Below, piece after piece: positions 17,331-25,121 of a stretch of 64,000 nucleotides of DNA. Each line of letters opens with the position of its first letter. Within the stretch, counting starts at the first letter, position 1. Source of the stretch: Cypionkella sp. (GTDB lineage: Bacteria > Pseudomonadota > Alphaproteobacteria > Rhodobacterales > Rhodobacteraceae); contig NZ_JAQGKQ010000026.1 of assembly GCF_028290025.1 (NCBI RefSeq), forward strand, positions 29,848 through 93,847. The letters run 5' to 3'. Made by a program: the position numbers and the translations under genes. The notes beneath the pieces are model-generated. The model was given only the letters and a program-made list of their open reading frames with translations. It searched no databases and was not told the DNA's origin.

Positions 17331-18644
17331 TTATTGTCGGGCCATGGTGGCGCGTTGCTGAACTTGGTTGTCAGGCGACATCCAAGACACGTGCGCAGCA
17401 TTTGCTTTCCTTTTGACTTCAATCACGTCGCCGGGTTCAATCTTGCTGTCAAAGCTCGCAGGTTCGGATGTTTCAGCGCCAGCGTGAAAAATTTTGATCT
17501 GGAGGGTATCTTCCCCTTCGCCGAGGCTCGCCGGTGCGATCCCTACTTCGCGCAACCGTTCTTCGGCACTAACGAGGCGGGCGCGCTGCTGCACTGCCTC
17601 AAGTCCGGCTTTTTGAAGCTGGTCGAGAAGATCAAGGCGGCGCCGCTCTGCCGCCCGCTCGCTCTCACGCGAGATGTCGTTGCGCTGGCGTTCAAGACTC
17701 ATAAGGCTGACTTGGGTTTGCAGACGGCGTGTAGACGAAAACAATGCGGCACTTCGAAAGTCTTGAAGCCGCGCCGCCGTCAGAAGGCCCTCTTTCAACG
17801 AGTTTTTAGCTTCAGTCAAAGCGTCCGCGTCGGTCTGCTCAACAGCCTTTTCGACCTCAAGCTCTTTGCGCATCACATCGGCCTGCGTTTCGATCTGCTT
17901 CAACTGCGCACTGAAGAACCCACTTTCGTTCTGAAGATTTTTGGTCACCGTCTCGTAAATATCTGCTTCCACGCGCAAAATACTTTCAATTTCGCTATTT
18001 CCTTCCGGCGCAGTTGGCCACGCGCTGCGATCAAACTCCAGATCTTCACCGACTTCTTTTTTCAAACGCCAAACACGAGCGCTGGCTGCAACGGCGGCAT
18101 TCCAAGCCATCGTGTAGTCAGAGCGCAGTGCCGACAAGTTGTATCCGGGTGCGATGGGAGTTGCTGAGAGCACCCCGCCGGATGCGGCGATCACTTGCCG
18201 TACTGTCATTCCCGGCCGGAACGTACGCTCGCCCGGCTGGGTGACGTCGCCGCTTACGAAGATCGGGCGATACTCGACCACCGAAGCGGACACTTCGTCG
18301 TACTCCACGACCCGCGTTACTTGACTTCCGTCGGGCATAAACGTCGTGCGCACGCGGCTGGAAAGCGCGGCTGCGATCCGGTCGCGGATTTCCGAGAGTG
18401 GTTGGCCCGCTGCCTTGATGACTCCGACCGCTGGAAAGTTCAAAGCTCCGTCGATCTGGACTGCTGCACGCCTGCCCATTTCGGGCATACCGGTCACTGA
18501 GAATTCGATCACATCGCCCGCCTGAAGGCGATATTCCTGCGCGATCGCAGCGACACTGCACACAGTGATGCACATCGCAAACGCCGTAAATAGCCGTGAT
18601 GCCCGGAGCAGGGTTGAACAATTGCGGACGTTATTATGTAGCAT
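17331..18644 (-). CDS. Polysaccharide export protein, ExoF/Wza-like with coiled coil
   Basis: The 437-residue protein has a signal peptide (hydrophobic stretch about residues 15-33, ending near AIAQEY) and then a polysaccharide-export domain starting YRLQAGDVIEFSVTGMPEMG, characteristic of Wza and Sinorhizobium ExoF. A second SLBB-like section contains YRPIFVSGDVTQPGERTFRP near residue 130. Residues of about 190-370 are strongly helical and charged, forming a long coiled coil as in ExoF. The protein ends with another short beta section (IEPGDVIEVKRK). It should sit in the periplasm or outer membrane and guide exopolysaccharide outward together with the Wzc/ExoP-like protein at 27337. AGAGG precedes the ATG, which overlaps the upstream LegB-like gene by 11 nt. 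Confidence 0.85.
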   Translation of the reverse strand: MLHNNVRNCSTLLRASRLFTAFAMCITVCSVAAIAQEYRLQAGDVIEFSVTGMPEMGRRAAVQIDGALNFPAVGVIKAAGQPLSEIRDRIAAALSSRVRTTFMPDGSQVTRVVEYDEVSASVVEYRPIFVSGDVTQPGERTFRPGMTVRQVIAASGGVLSATPIAPGYNLSALRSDYTMAWNAAVAASARVWRLKKEVGEDLEFDRSAWPTAPEGNSEIESILRVEADIYETVTKNLQNESGFFSAQLKQIETQADVMRKELEVEKAVEQTDADALTEAKNSLKEGLLTAARLQDFRSAALFSSTRRLQTQVSLMSLERQRNDISRESERAAERRRLDLLDQLQKAGLEAVQQRARLVSAEERLREVGIAPASLGEGEDTLQIKIFHAGAETSEPASFDSKIEPGDVIEVKRKANAAHVSWMSPDNQVQQRATMARQ

Positions 18645-19668
18645 ACTTAACCTCTTGGCGTACGCGACCTTCCTGGAATTGACTTTTCCACCAAGCCACC
18701 GTGCGCTTCATTCCTTCGCTGAACTCAACCTGAGGTTTCCAGCCGGTGGCCCGATTGAAGCGTGTGGAATCGGCAAGCAATTCTTTTACTTCGGACTTTG
18801 GCGGACGCAGGCGGCTGACCTCTTGCACCACTGGTTTTGTGCAAGAGGTCAGTTTCAATACGAGATTGACGACATCCTTCACGCTTACCGCGGCACCCGA
18901 GCCCGCGTTATACGGCACTCCGAACGATATAGAGGAGGCGCTGCCCGCCGCGAGAAACGCCGCTGCGGTGTCCTGCACGTAGGTAAAGTCGCGGATCGGT
19001 GTTAGATCTCCGACACGGATTGAGGTCACCTCCGGATCTAGCGCCTGACGCAAGATCGTAGGGATCACTGCGCGCTCACTCTGACGTGGCCCGAAAGTGT
19101 TGAACGGCCTTAGAATGACTACCGGAAGATCATGTGTGCGCGCAAACGCCTCGGCAAGCATATCGGCCCCAATTTTGGTGGCAGAATATGGCGACTGCCC
19201 CTGAAGCGGATGCGCCTCAGTGATCGGCACCGAGATTGCTGTGCCGTACACCTCACTGGTCGAAGTGTGAACGACGCGGCGTATATCATACTCTCGGGCC
19301 GCCTCGAGCACATTTAAAGTGCCCAAAATGTTGGTGTCCACGTATGACTGCGCAGCAGCATACGAATGGGGGATCGCAATTAGTGCGGCAAGGTGAAACA
19401 CCGTATCTTGCCGAGAGATCAGCCTCCGCACCAACGCTGCGTCGCGCACATCGCCGCGAATTACGTTCATTTGGGCGCGCGTCGCCTGCGGTAATCGGTC
19501 GATCCATCCCAAAGAGTCAAAAGAGTTGTAAAGGCTGAGCGCTGTAACATTCGCTTCAGCCTCGACCAACCGCTCGATCAGGTGCGATCCGATGAAGCCG
19601 TCTGCTCCGGTTACCAGAACATTGCGCCCCGAATAGTTGCATGCGTTGAGGTGCTGAAAGCTTGTCAT
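18634..19668 (-). CDS. NAD-dependent sugar-nucleotide 4,6-dehydratase, LegB-like
   Basis: This 344-residue extended short-chain dehydrogenase has NVLVTGADGFIGSHLIERL (about residues 16-34) for NAD binding, the catalytic serine-rich TSTSEVYGT (about 133) and YSATK (about 160). LSLYNSFDSLGWIDRLPQ, AALIAIPHSYAAAQSYVDTN and HPLQGQSPYSATKIGAD closely match LegB-type enzymes, which dehydrate GDP- or UDP-GlcNAc to a 4-keto-6-deoxy sugar in legionaminic acid or related pathways. The next gene but one upstream in the operon is a DegT aminotransferase, the expected following enzyme. The gene follows the sugar transferase by 7 nt and overlaps the ExoF-like gene. Nucleotide specificity cannot be told from the sequence. 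Confidence 0.82.
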   Translation of the reverse strand: MTSFQHLNACNYSGRNVLVTGADGFIGSHLIERLVEAEANVTALSLYNSFDSLGWIDRLPQATRAQMNVIRGDVRDAALVRRLISRQDTVFHLAALIAIPHSYAAAQSYVDTNILGTLNVLEAAREYDIRRVVHTSTSEVYGTAISVPITEAHPLQGQSPYSATKIGADMLAEAFARTHDLPVVILRPFNTFGPRQSERAVIPTILRQALDPEVTSIRVGDLTPIRDFTYVQDTAAAFLAAGSASSISFGVPYNAGSGAAVSVKDVVNLVLKLTSCTKPVVQEVSRLRPPKSEVKELLADSTRFNRATGWKPQVEFSEGMKRTVAWWKSQFQEGRVRQEVKYAT

Positions 19669-19675
19669 TATGGTT

Positions 19676-20386
19676 TCATTCCCCGGCTATGACGATATCC
19701 ATTTTCCGAGCGCCTTCGGATGGCTCCGATGCGGCGGGTATCAGATCCAACTCCGGCACCTTGCCAAGTACTGCAAGGACGCCGCGTCCTATCCACAACA
19801 AATCGGTCCAGACCGTACGCCGAGAGTAATAAGCCAGATCAAGCGCTGCTTTCGCCGGGAACAGCGTCTCGCGGTAAAACTCCACCGGGTCCTTATCGGC
19901 AGGATAAAGGCAGCATTCATTGCGAAATGCGACCTGGCTCGGGCCAAAGATACCAGGGCGGTATTTCAACAACGGTAGTTCACGTGCCGTGAAGACCTCG
20001 GCAAAAGCCATGCTTTCGGGCCTTGGCCCGACGATGGCCATATCTCCGCGTATAATGTTAAAGAGCTGCGGTAACTCATCCAGCTTGGTGTGTGCGAGAA
20101 AGGCGCCAATCCGGGTCATGCGGCTGTCATGTTTCATCGTCAGTGGGCAGCCATCTGCCGAGGTGGGGTGAAACTTGCGAAATTTATACATTTTGAAAGT
20201 GCGCCCGCCCTGTGCGATGCGGGTTTGCGCGAAAAATATTGGAAAACCTGTTTCGATTACGATCGAAATCATAATCAGCAATAGCAACGGGCTCAGAACG
20301 ACCAAGCCCACCGACGCGAGGATCACATCAATCACACGCCCGACCGACTGACCTTTGTATAGAGAAAATCGTGACATTTTGATCAT
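19676..20386 (-). CDS. Initiating sugar-phosphate transferase (PglC/WcaJ C-domain type)
   Basis: This 236-residue protein is a monotopic polyprenyl-phosphate sugar-1-phosphate transferase that puts the first sugar phosphate on undecaprenyl phosphate at the inner membrane. After the re-entrant N-terminal helix (about residues 16-45, VIDVILASVGLVVLSPLLLL) come FFAQTRIAQGGRTFKMYKFR near residue 53, THTKLDELPQL-like HTKLDELPQLFNII near 100 and GDMAIVGPRPE near 115. These are the hallmark motifs, although the Asp-Glu dyad is seen as LDELPQ. It lacks the N-terminal multi-helix domain of WcaJ. Its start overlaps the aminotransferase stop by 4 nt, so the amino sugar made upstream is the likely first sugar. 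Confidence 0.87.
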   Translation of the reverse strand: MIKMSRFSLYKGQSVGRVIDVILASVGLVVLSPLLLLIMISIVIETGFPIFFAQTRIAQGGRTFKMYKFRKFHPTSADGCPLTMKHDSRMTRIGAFLAHTKLDELPQLFNIIRGDMAIVGPRPESMAFAEVFTARELPLLKYRPGIFGPSQVAFRNECCLYPADKDPVEFYRETLFPAKAALDLAYYSRRTVWTDLLWIGRGVLAVLGKVPELDLIPAASEPSEGARKMDIVIAGE

Positions 20387-21525
20387 CCATAATTGGGTGC
20401 AAATGCGCTTTCCAGAGCGGTTTCGAGGGTATTCACGACCAGTTCGACATCGGACTCATCCATCTTTGGATGAAGCGGTAATGTCAGCTCGCGCCGATGA
20501 AATTCCTCGGTCAGCGGTAGGTGCTGACCCGGAAAGCGCTGGCGGTAATACGACAGAGTGTGAACCGGCGGGTAGTGGATCGTTGTCTGAACGCCAGCTT
20601 GGTCCATTTCGGCGGCGACCCGATCACGGTTAACATCCACGGGCAACAGGACGGGCATTATGTGATGCGCTGAAAGCCCGCTTTGCGGACGCGGCACGAC
20701 AAAACCGTCGTAGTGGTTTTCCAACCGGTTGAGCAGCGCGCGATACTGCCCGACAAGCGCTGCGCGCTGGCTATTCATCGCTTCAAGGCGGGAGAGTTGC
20801 ACGAGGCCAATCGCCCCACGGATCTCGTCCATCCGATAATTATATCCGAGCATATCGACATCGTAATGCGGTGTGCGCGCGACGAGGCGCTGCATAACGC
20901 TGCGCGTCATGCCATGACCACGCAGTTGACGTACGCGCTCAAGCATTTCAGGACGGTGCATTATCACCATACCGCCCTCTGCCGTTGTCATATTCTTGTT
21001 GCCGTAAAAGCTGAATGCACTTCCGTCGCCGTATTTGCCCACGCCAGCGACGCCGACCGCATGGGCGGCATCCTCGATCAGCAACAGACCGTGGCGCGCA
21101 GCAAAGTCGCGCCATGCCCTCATTTCGGCCATGTGTCCTGCATAATGCATAAGCATAATGGCGCGTGTGCGAGGCGTGATCTTGGCCTCTGCCTGCTTGA
21201 TAGACATCAGCGGATGCTGAAGCGCTTCAATATCGACGAGTACCGGATCAGCGCCCACATAAAGGATAGCGTTGACAGTTGCCACAAACGTGAGCGAAGG
21301 CGCTAGAACCTCGTCGCCCGGACCAACCCCAAGCGCTTTTAAAACTAGATGCAGGCCAGCAGTGCACGAATCTACGGCAACGGCATCCGCTACGCCATGA
21401 AGCTCGGCGAATGCGCGCTCAAAAGTACGCACCCGCTCGCCTAGCGTGATCCAGCCAGATTCTAGGACTGCGATCACTGCGGCACACTCTTCACGACCGA
21501 GAAACGGCTCAGCAACGAGCAACAT
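20383..21525 (-). CDS. DegT/DnrJ/EryC1 sugar aminotransferase, LegC/PglE-like
   Basis: The 380-residue PLP enzyme should aminate the 4-keto sugar nucleotide produced by the LegB-like dehydratase. It has the family N-terminus LVAEPFLGREECAAVIAVLE, the VDSCTAGLHLVLKALGVGPG segment near residue 50, PSLTFVATVNAI near 76, IEDAAHAVG near 155 and the PLP-lysine site FSFYGNKNMTTAEGGM near 175, with the lysine intact. The downstream part GYNYRMDEIRGAIGLVQLSR near 230 is also diagnostic. It follows the nucleotidyltransferase by about 83 nt and overlaps the sugar transferase. The product is probably a 4-amino-4,6-dideoxyhexose nucleotide; no N-acetyltransferase partner is seen here. Confidence 0.87.
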   Translation of the reverse strand: MLLVAEPFLGREECAAVIAVLESGWITLGERVRTFERAFAELHGVADAVAVDSCTAGLHLVLKALGVGPGDEVLAPSLTFVATVNAILYVGADPVLVDIEALQHPLMSIKQAEAKITPRTRAIMLMHYAGHMAEMRAWRDFAARHGLLLIEDAAHAVGVAGVGKYGDGSAFSFYGNKNMTTAEGGMVIMHRPEMLERVRQLRGHGMTRSVMQRLVARTPHYDVDMLGYNYRMDEIRGAIGLVQLSRLEAMNSQRAALVGQYRALLNRLENHYDGFVVPRPQSGLSAHHIMPVLLPVDVNRDRVAAEMDQAGVQTTIHYPPVHTLSYYRQRFPGQHLPLTEEFHRRELTLPLHPKMDESDVELVVNTLETALESAFAPNYG

Positions 21526-21608
21526 GGAATACCTCTCGATAACTGTTAGAACTTCAAAGTTCTGTTACAATGATGGGGCGCTGATACATGGCTTTGCGGC
21601 CGCCCTGA

Positions 21609-22331
21609 CTAAGCCACGAATTCCATGCGTTCATACGCTGGAGCTTCTTCATCCCAATTCAGTGTCTGGGCGAGCTGAAAGTCCTCGACCCGCCCGATAT
21701 CGAGCCATAGCCCAGCATGTGAATAAGTCTGGAGACGTTCACCCCGATTGAGCAGACAAAAAGCCAAGTCGTCAAAACCAAATGGAATCCTATTTGGAAT
21801 GAACTTAAAGACTTCAGGCTCCATGCAATAAATGCCCATGCTCATTTGGTTGGTGAATGAGGGCTTTTCCTTAAAGCTGGTTACGCGACCGTCCGAGGAC
21901 TCGATCACGCCAAAATTCATGACCGTATCGCGTTGCGCGGTTGCGACAGTTACAATGGCACCGCTGCTTTTGTGACAAGCTGCGAAGGCTCCAATGCTTA
22001 GATCGGTTAAAACGTCGCCGTTGATCACCATAAACGTTGAGGTAAGCTCAGACTTTAACATAGAAATAGGGCCGATCGTCCCGAGCGGTTCTTTCTCATC
22101 CGTGTAAGTGATCTTCATATCCCACTGCTGGCCATCACCGCAGAAGCTTTTTATTAGATGGCCGAGATAACCCGTCGTGATATATATTTCACATATATCA
22201 TTGCGGCGCAGCCATTTTATCAGCATTTCTAGGACGGGTTTTGACTGAATCGGCATCAATGGTTTGGGTAGAACCATGGTATAGGGACGCAGCCGAGTTC
22301 CCTTTCCACCGCACTGAATAACAGCTTTCAT
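21609..22331 (-). CDS. Sugar-1-phosphate nucleotidyltransferase
   Basis: This 240-residue protein is a single-domain NTP transferase of the mannose-1-phosphate guanylyltransferase and glucose-1-phosphate nucleotidyltransferase group. The N-terminal loop QCGGKGTRLRPYTMVLPKPL (residues 6-25) binds the nucleotide and has the conserved Arg and Lys. INGDVLTDLSI near residue 108 carries the metal-binding Asp, and FKEKPSFTNQMSMGIY near 165 binds the sugar. WLDIGRVEDFQLA near 220 completes the pattern. It is similar in type to PtmE-like proteins that make GDP-activated amino sugars for LegB enzymes, although the nucleotide used here is unknown. It is the promoter-proximal gene of the operon running from 22331 down to 16190. 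Confidence 0.85.
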   Translation of the reverse strand: MKAVIQCGGKGTRLRPYTMVLPKPLMPIQSKPVLEMLIKWLRRNDICEIYITTGYLGHLIKSFCGDGQQWDMKITYTDEKEPLGTIGPISMLKSELTSTFMVINGDVLTDLSIGAFAACHKSSGAIVTVATAQRDTVMNFGVIESSDGRVTSFKEKPSFTNQMSMGIYCMEPEVFKFIPNRIPFGFDDLAFCLLNRGERLQTYSHAGLWLDIGRVEDFQLAQTLNWDEEAPAYERMEFVA

Positions 22332-22646
22332 GTTTTACACCCCCTGAGCGATTCAATTCATTTCAGTTCATTAGCTTGAACGCTTGCCGCGCAACTGCAT
22401 AGTTTTGTAACGAATCCGTGACATATGGTAACGGGAATGGCCTCCCAAGCGAGGTCAATAACGGATAAGCGCAAAAGGGCTAGCTGCGATGCCCCTTTGG
22501 CGCAACACACGCGAGATGAGTATCGTTTTGGTTATCTAGCCCTTAGGCGGTATGCGTGGTGTTTATCCAACGAACGGAAAAATCACTTGTTGGCAGCGGT
22601 CGGCTGACAACCCAGCGACCAGAAATGTAACCCTGTCGAACAGACA

Positions 22647-22678
22647 AGCACCGCCGGTCGTTTGCGACCAGCGGTGCT
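22647..22678 (-). terminator. Long hairpin downstream of the beta-helix RTX gene
   Basis: AGCACCGCCGGTCG (22647-22660) and CGACCAGCGGTGCT (22665-22678) form a 14-bp stem with one mismatch and a 4-nt loop. In minus orientation it is followed by TTGTCTGTT, compatible with termination of the RTX transcript. Confidence 0.55.
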
Positions 22679-22701
22679 ATTACCCTAGGGTTAACCGCGA
22701 A

Positions 22702-22734
22702 CCGATCCTCGTTTCTTAACAGACGGAGGATCGG
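22702..22734 (-). terminator. Second hairpin downstream of the beta-helix RTX gene
   Basis: CCGATCCTC (22702-22710) and GAGGATCGG (22726-22734) pair perfectly, and GTTT with AGAC extends the stem inside. It lies 46 nt after the RTX stop codon and has no strong T-run. Confidence 0.45.
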
Positions 22735-22779
22735 CTTAGTCACTGAGGCGGACCCAGCCGCGGCACCAGAGCCCGGCGA

Positions 22780-24636
22780 TTACACGATGAAGAAATCCAG
22801 GTTGGTCACTGCTAGGCTTGGATTGAGCGTTGCAAACAGCGCGGCCGCGCCAGAGCCGTTGCCGTCGGCGTCGAAGAACACTTTGCCAGTGTCGGTCTCG
22901 TAGACGATACGGTCAGTGGAATCGGCTGCCAAGCCAGACGCGTTGGCGCGGAAGGCACTGGAACTTAGTACGCCTTCCTTCAGTCCGGTAAAGTACGTAT
23001 TATCTACGCGCATGGTATCATCGACGACGCTAAAATCGGTGATCCGGTCGACGTTCTCTTTGTTCAGCGCGCTGCTGAACACAAACGAATCCGCGCCGGT
23101 TCCGCCCGTCAAGGTGTCATTTCCACCTCCTCCGGTTAGAATGTCACTGCCCGCACCGGCGATGAAGATATTGGCCAACGTATTGCCAGTCAGCTGATCG
23201 TTGCCGCTCCCCGCAATTATATTTTCCATATTGATCAGCGTATCAGTGCCTTCTGCTGTGACCCTCACGGTTGACAGTGACAGGTTCACCGTCACACCTG
23301 CGGTTCCGCCGTAAATCGCAAAGTCGCTGCCACCCCCACCGTCGATCAGATCGTTGCCCGCGCCTCCGGTTAAACTATCATTGCCCGCACCGCCGTAGAG
23401 CGAGTCGCTGCCCGCTCCTGCGCTAAGACTGTTGGCGAAAGAGCTGCCTGTTAGTTTGTCATTGCCACTGCCCGAAGTGACGTTTTCGATGTTGAGCAAA
23501 GTGTCGGTTCCTGCGCCAGTGACCTGCGCCCCGGTCAGCGAAAGATTAACCGTCGCGTCCGAGGATCCGCTGTAAATGGCAAGATCCGTGCCCGCCCCGC
23601 CGTCGACCAAATCGTTGCCAGCACCTCCAGTCAAAATGTCATTGCCAGTGCCGCCATAGAGCGAGTCGTTGCCATTACCGCCGACAACACTGTCGTTTCC
23701 GGCACCACCAGTCAGAATGTCATTGCCAGCGCTGCCCGACAATGTGTTGCTGCCTGCTTGTCCATCATTGCCGTCTGTATGCCGGCTAATCCATCCGTCA
23801 CGTGCCTGCGCCCAGTAGTCGCGCGCTGCTTGTCCTTGCAAGATAGTCCATCCACTCGGGGGTTTTGGATAGTCGCTAGGCAACGGGTCATCAGAAAGGT
23901 TCAGGAAATAGTTATTTTTTGACTCAATTGTGTGAGCCCATGCGTCCTTCATGCTTCGGTAGCTGTGGTGGTTGACATCCTCGAGGGCAAACACGTTGTT
24001 CACAAAGCGCAGGTTGGGTGTAACCGTGCCATTGGTGGACGAGTCAGTCTTTATGAAAGCAGAATGCGTCATTTCGCCTTCATAAAGCGAAGGTTGCAGT
24101 CGTAGCAGAACACCATCAATCAGCACGGTTTCTTTGTGACCATCGACGGGATTGGATTTGTCCGGATCTATGCTGAGGCCACCGAATGATCCGTCAAATA
24201 GACTGTCACGAATTGTGCCGCTTTGAAGCCGATCATTCTCGATGGCATCATCGCGAATATCACTGGCCCAGACGTCTTCGATTACGAAATTTTGGCTATT
24301 CCATGAGACGCGGACAGCATCCCAGCTGTGCGAAATGCGCCAGTCGCGGATAGTGGCGCCGGGTGCGTCTTCGGTTCGAACGGCGGCAGAGTTACCCATC
24401 GCGTAAACCTTCGTCCAATCACTCTTTTGGTCGATGTTGCCGATGATTGTGCCACCTTCGATAATCACCTTAGGGGCTTTGTATACCAACACCGGGTAAG
24501 CGTTGCTGTGGCCATCGCTTGAATTATTGTCCAAGATCCAGCTCGCATTGCTGGCGTCGATGACAGTTCCGGCGGCGAGACCGCTGATCCTATATGCAGA
24601 GTATCCGTAGTCCTGATTGAGGGTAATCGTGCTCAT
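22780..24636 (-). CDS. Secreted beta-helix protein with RTX repeats and M10-like C-terminal module
   Basis: The 618-residue protein has no N-terminal signal peptide, as expected for type I secretion. Residues of about 1-270 form a right-handed parallel beta-helix of the pectate-lyase/epimerase kind, with repeated short strands such as KVIIEGGTIIGN, GATIRDWRISHSWDAVRVSW and GTIRDSLFDGSFGGLSID. Residues of about 300-520 carry calcium-binding nonapeptides (GGAGNDSVVGGNGNDSLYGG and similar) in three blocks. The end (about 535-618) resembles the serralysin M10 C-terminal module: RITDFSVVDDTMRVD then YETDTGKVFFDADGNGSGAA and a hydrophobic terminus DFFIV. In an exopolysaccharide locus it may bind, cleave or epimerise the polymer. 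No catalytic residues can be assigned. AGGAACC precedes the ATG. Confidence 0.82.
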   Translation of the reverse strand: MSTITLNQDYGYSAYRISGLAAGTVIDASNASWILDNNSSDGHSNAYPVLVYKAPKVIIEGGTIIGNIDQKSDWTKVYAMGNSAAVRTEDAPGATIRDWRISHSWDAVRVSWNSQNFVIEDVWASDIRDDAIENDRLQSGTIRDSLFDGSFGGLSIDPDKSNPVDGHKETVLIDGVLLRLQPSLYEGEMTHSAFIKTDSSTNGTVTPNLRFVNNVFALEDVNHHSYRSMKDAWAHTIESKNNYFLNLSDDPLPSDYPKPPSGWTILQGQAARDYWAQARDGWISRHTDGNDGQAGSNTLSGSAGNDILTGGAGNDSVVGGNGNDSLYGGTGNDILTGGAGNDLVDGGAGTDLAIYSGSSDATVNLSLTGAQVTGAGTDTLLNIENVTSGSGNDKLTGSSFANSLSAGAGSDSLYGGAGNDSLTGGAGNDLIDGGGGSDFAIYGGTAGVTVNLSLSTVRVTAEGTDTLINMENIIAGSGNDQLTGNTLANIFIAGAGSDILTGGGGNDTLTGGTGADSFVFSSALNKENVDRITDFSVVDDTMRVDNTYFTGLKEGVLSSSAFRANASGLAADSTDRIVYETDTGKVFFDADGNGSGAAALFATLNPSLAVTNLDFFIV

Positions 24637-25121
24637 TTGCAGGTTCCTAGCATTGTTGATTTGCTTTCCGACGTGTCAAAAGCGCAATGCCTATTTAAAA
24701 GTCAATCAGGCGCACCAAGCCTATGGCTGGTTTCCGCTTTGCCGATTCGACGCTAAAGAGTGAAAAAGGCAGCAAATTGGCGCTGCAGCGACAAGACCCT
24801 CACCGGTTCTTTCCCTGCATTCAGGATTTTAGGGTGTGCTTTGAATTTTAGTTGATAGCTGGAATTACCAGATCACTTTTCCGCCTAACTAGAAATCATC
24901 GGCGGCGGTTTTACGCCGTGAAAGGCTGGACGGCGGTCAATTATTCGCTTGCAATACCGTGGGCGAGCGAGATCAGATCGGAGAATGACGCTTTTCTCGG
25001 CGCATTTCGGTAATTCTTTAGCTGATTCTATTGGAAAGCGCGTGCCGGTGCCCCGACACGCGCTCTGCTGAAAAACTCGAACTCTGGCTGCCACGGCTGG
25101 CTAACCGTCGGGGCCGCTAGC
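24637..25121. other. Intergenic region between the two RTX genes
   Basis: About 485 bases contain the leader of the beta-helix RTX gene and, at 25037-25064, a hairpin ending the other RTX gene. No further gene or repeat is seen. Confidence 0.5.
25037..25064 (-). terminator. Hairpin downstream of the RTX/beta-propeller gene
   Basis: AGCGCGTG (25037-25044) pairs with CACGCGCT (25057-25064), and CGG with CCG inside extends the stem around a TGCC loop. It lies about 60 nt after the stop codon. The following T content is modest. Confidence 0.5.

Larger units (their letters stand above)
22332..22779. other. Intergenic region with glycan-operon leader and hairpins
   Basis: No gene is supported in these 450 bases. 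The left part is the leader of the nucleotidyltransferase operon. It contains a perfect 9-bp inverted repeat, AAGGGCTAG at 22475-22483 and CTAGCCCTT at 22536-22544, 52 nt apart. The right part holds two strong hairpins that follow the RTX gene, listed separately. Confidence 0.5.

Noticed and set aside
22543..22743. Small minus-strand frame after the beta-helix RTX gene
   Set aside because: It spans two hairpins and has no start site or recognisable sequence.
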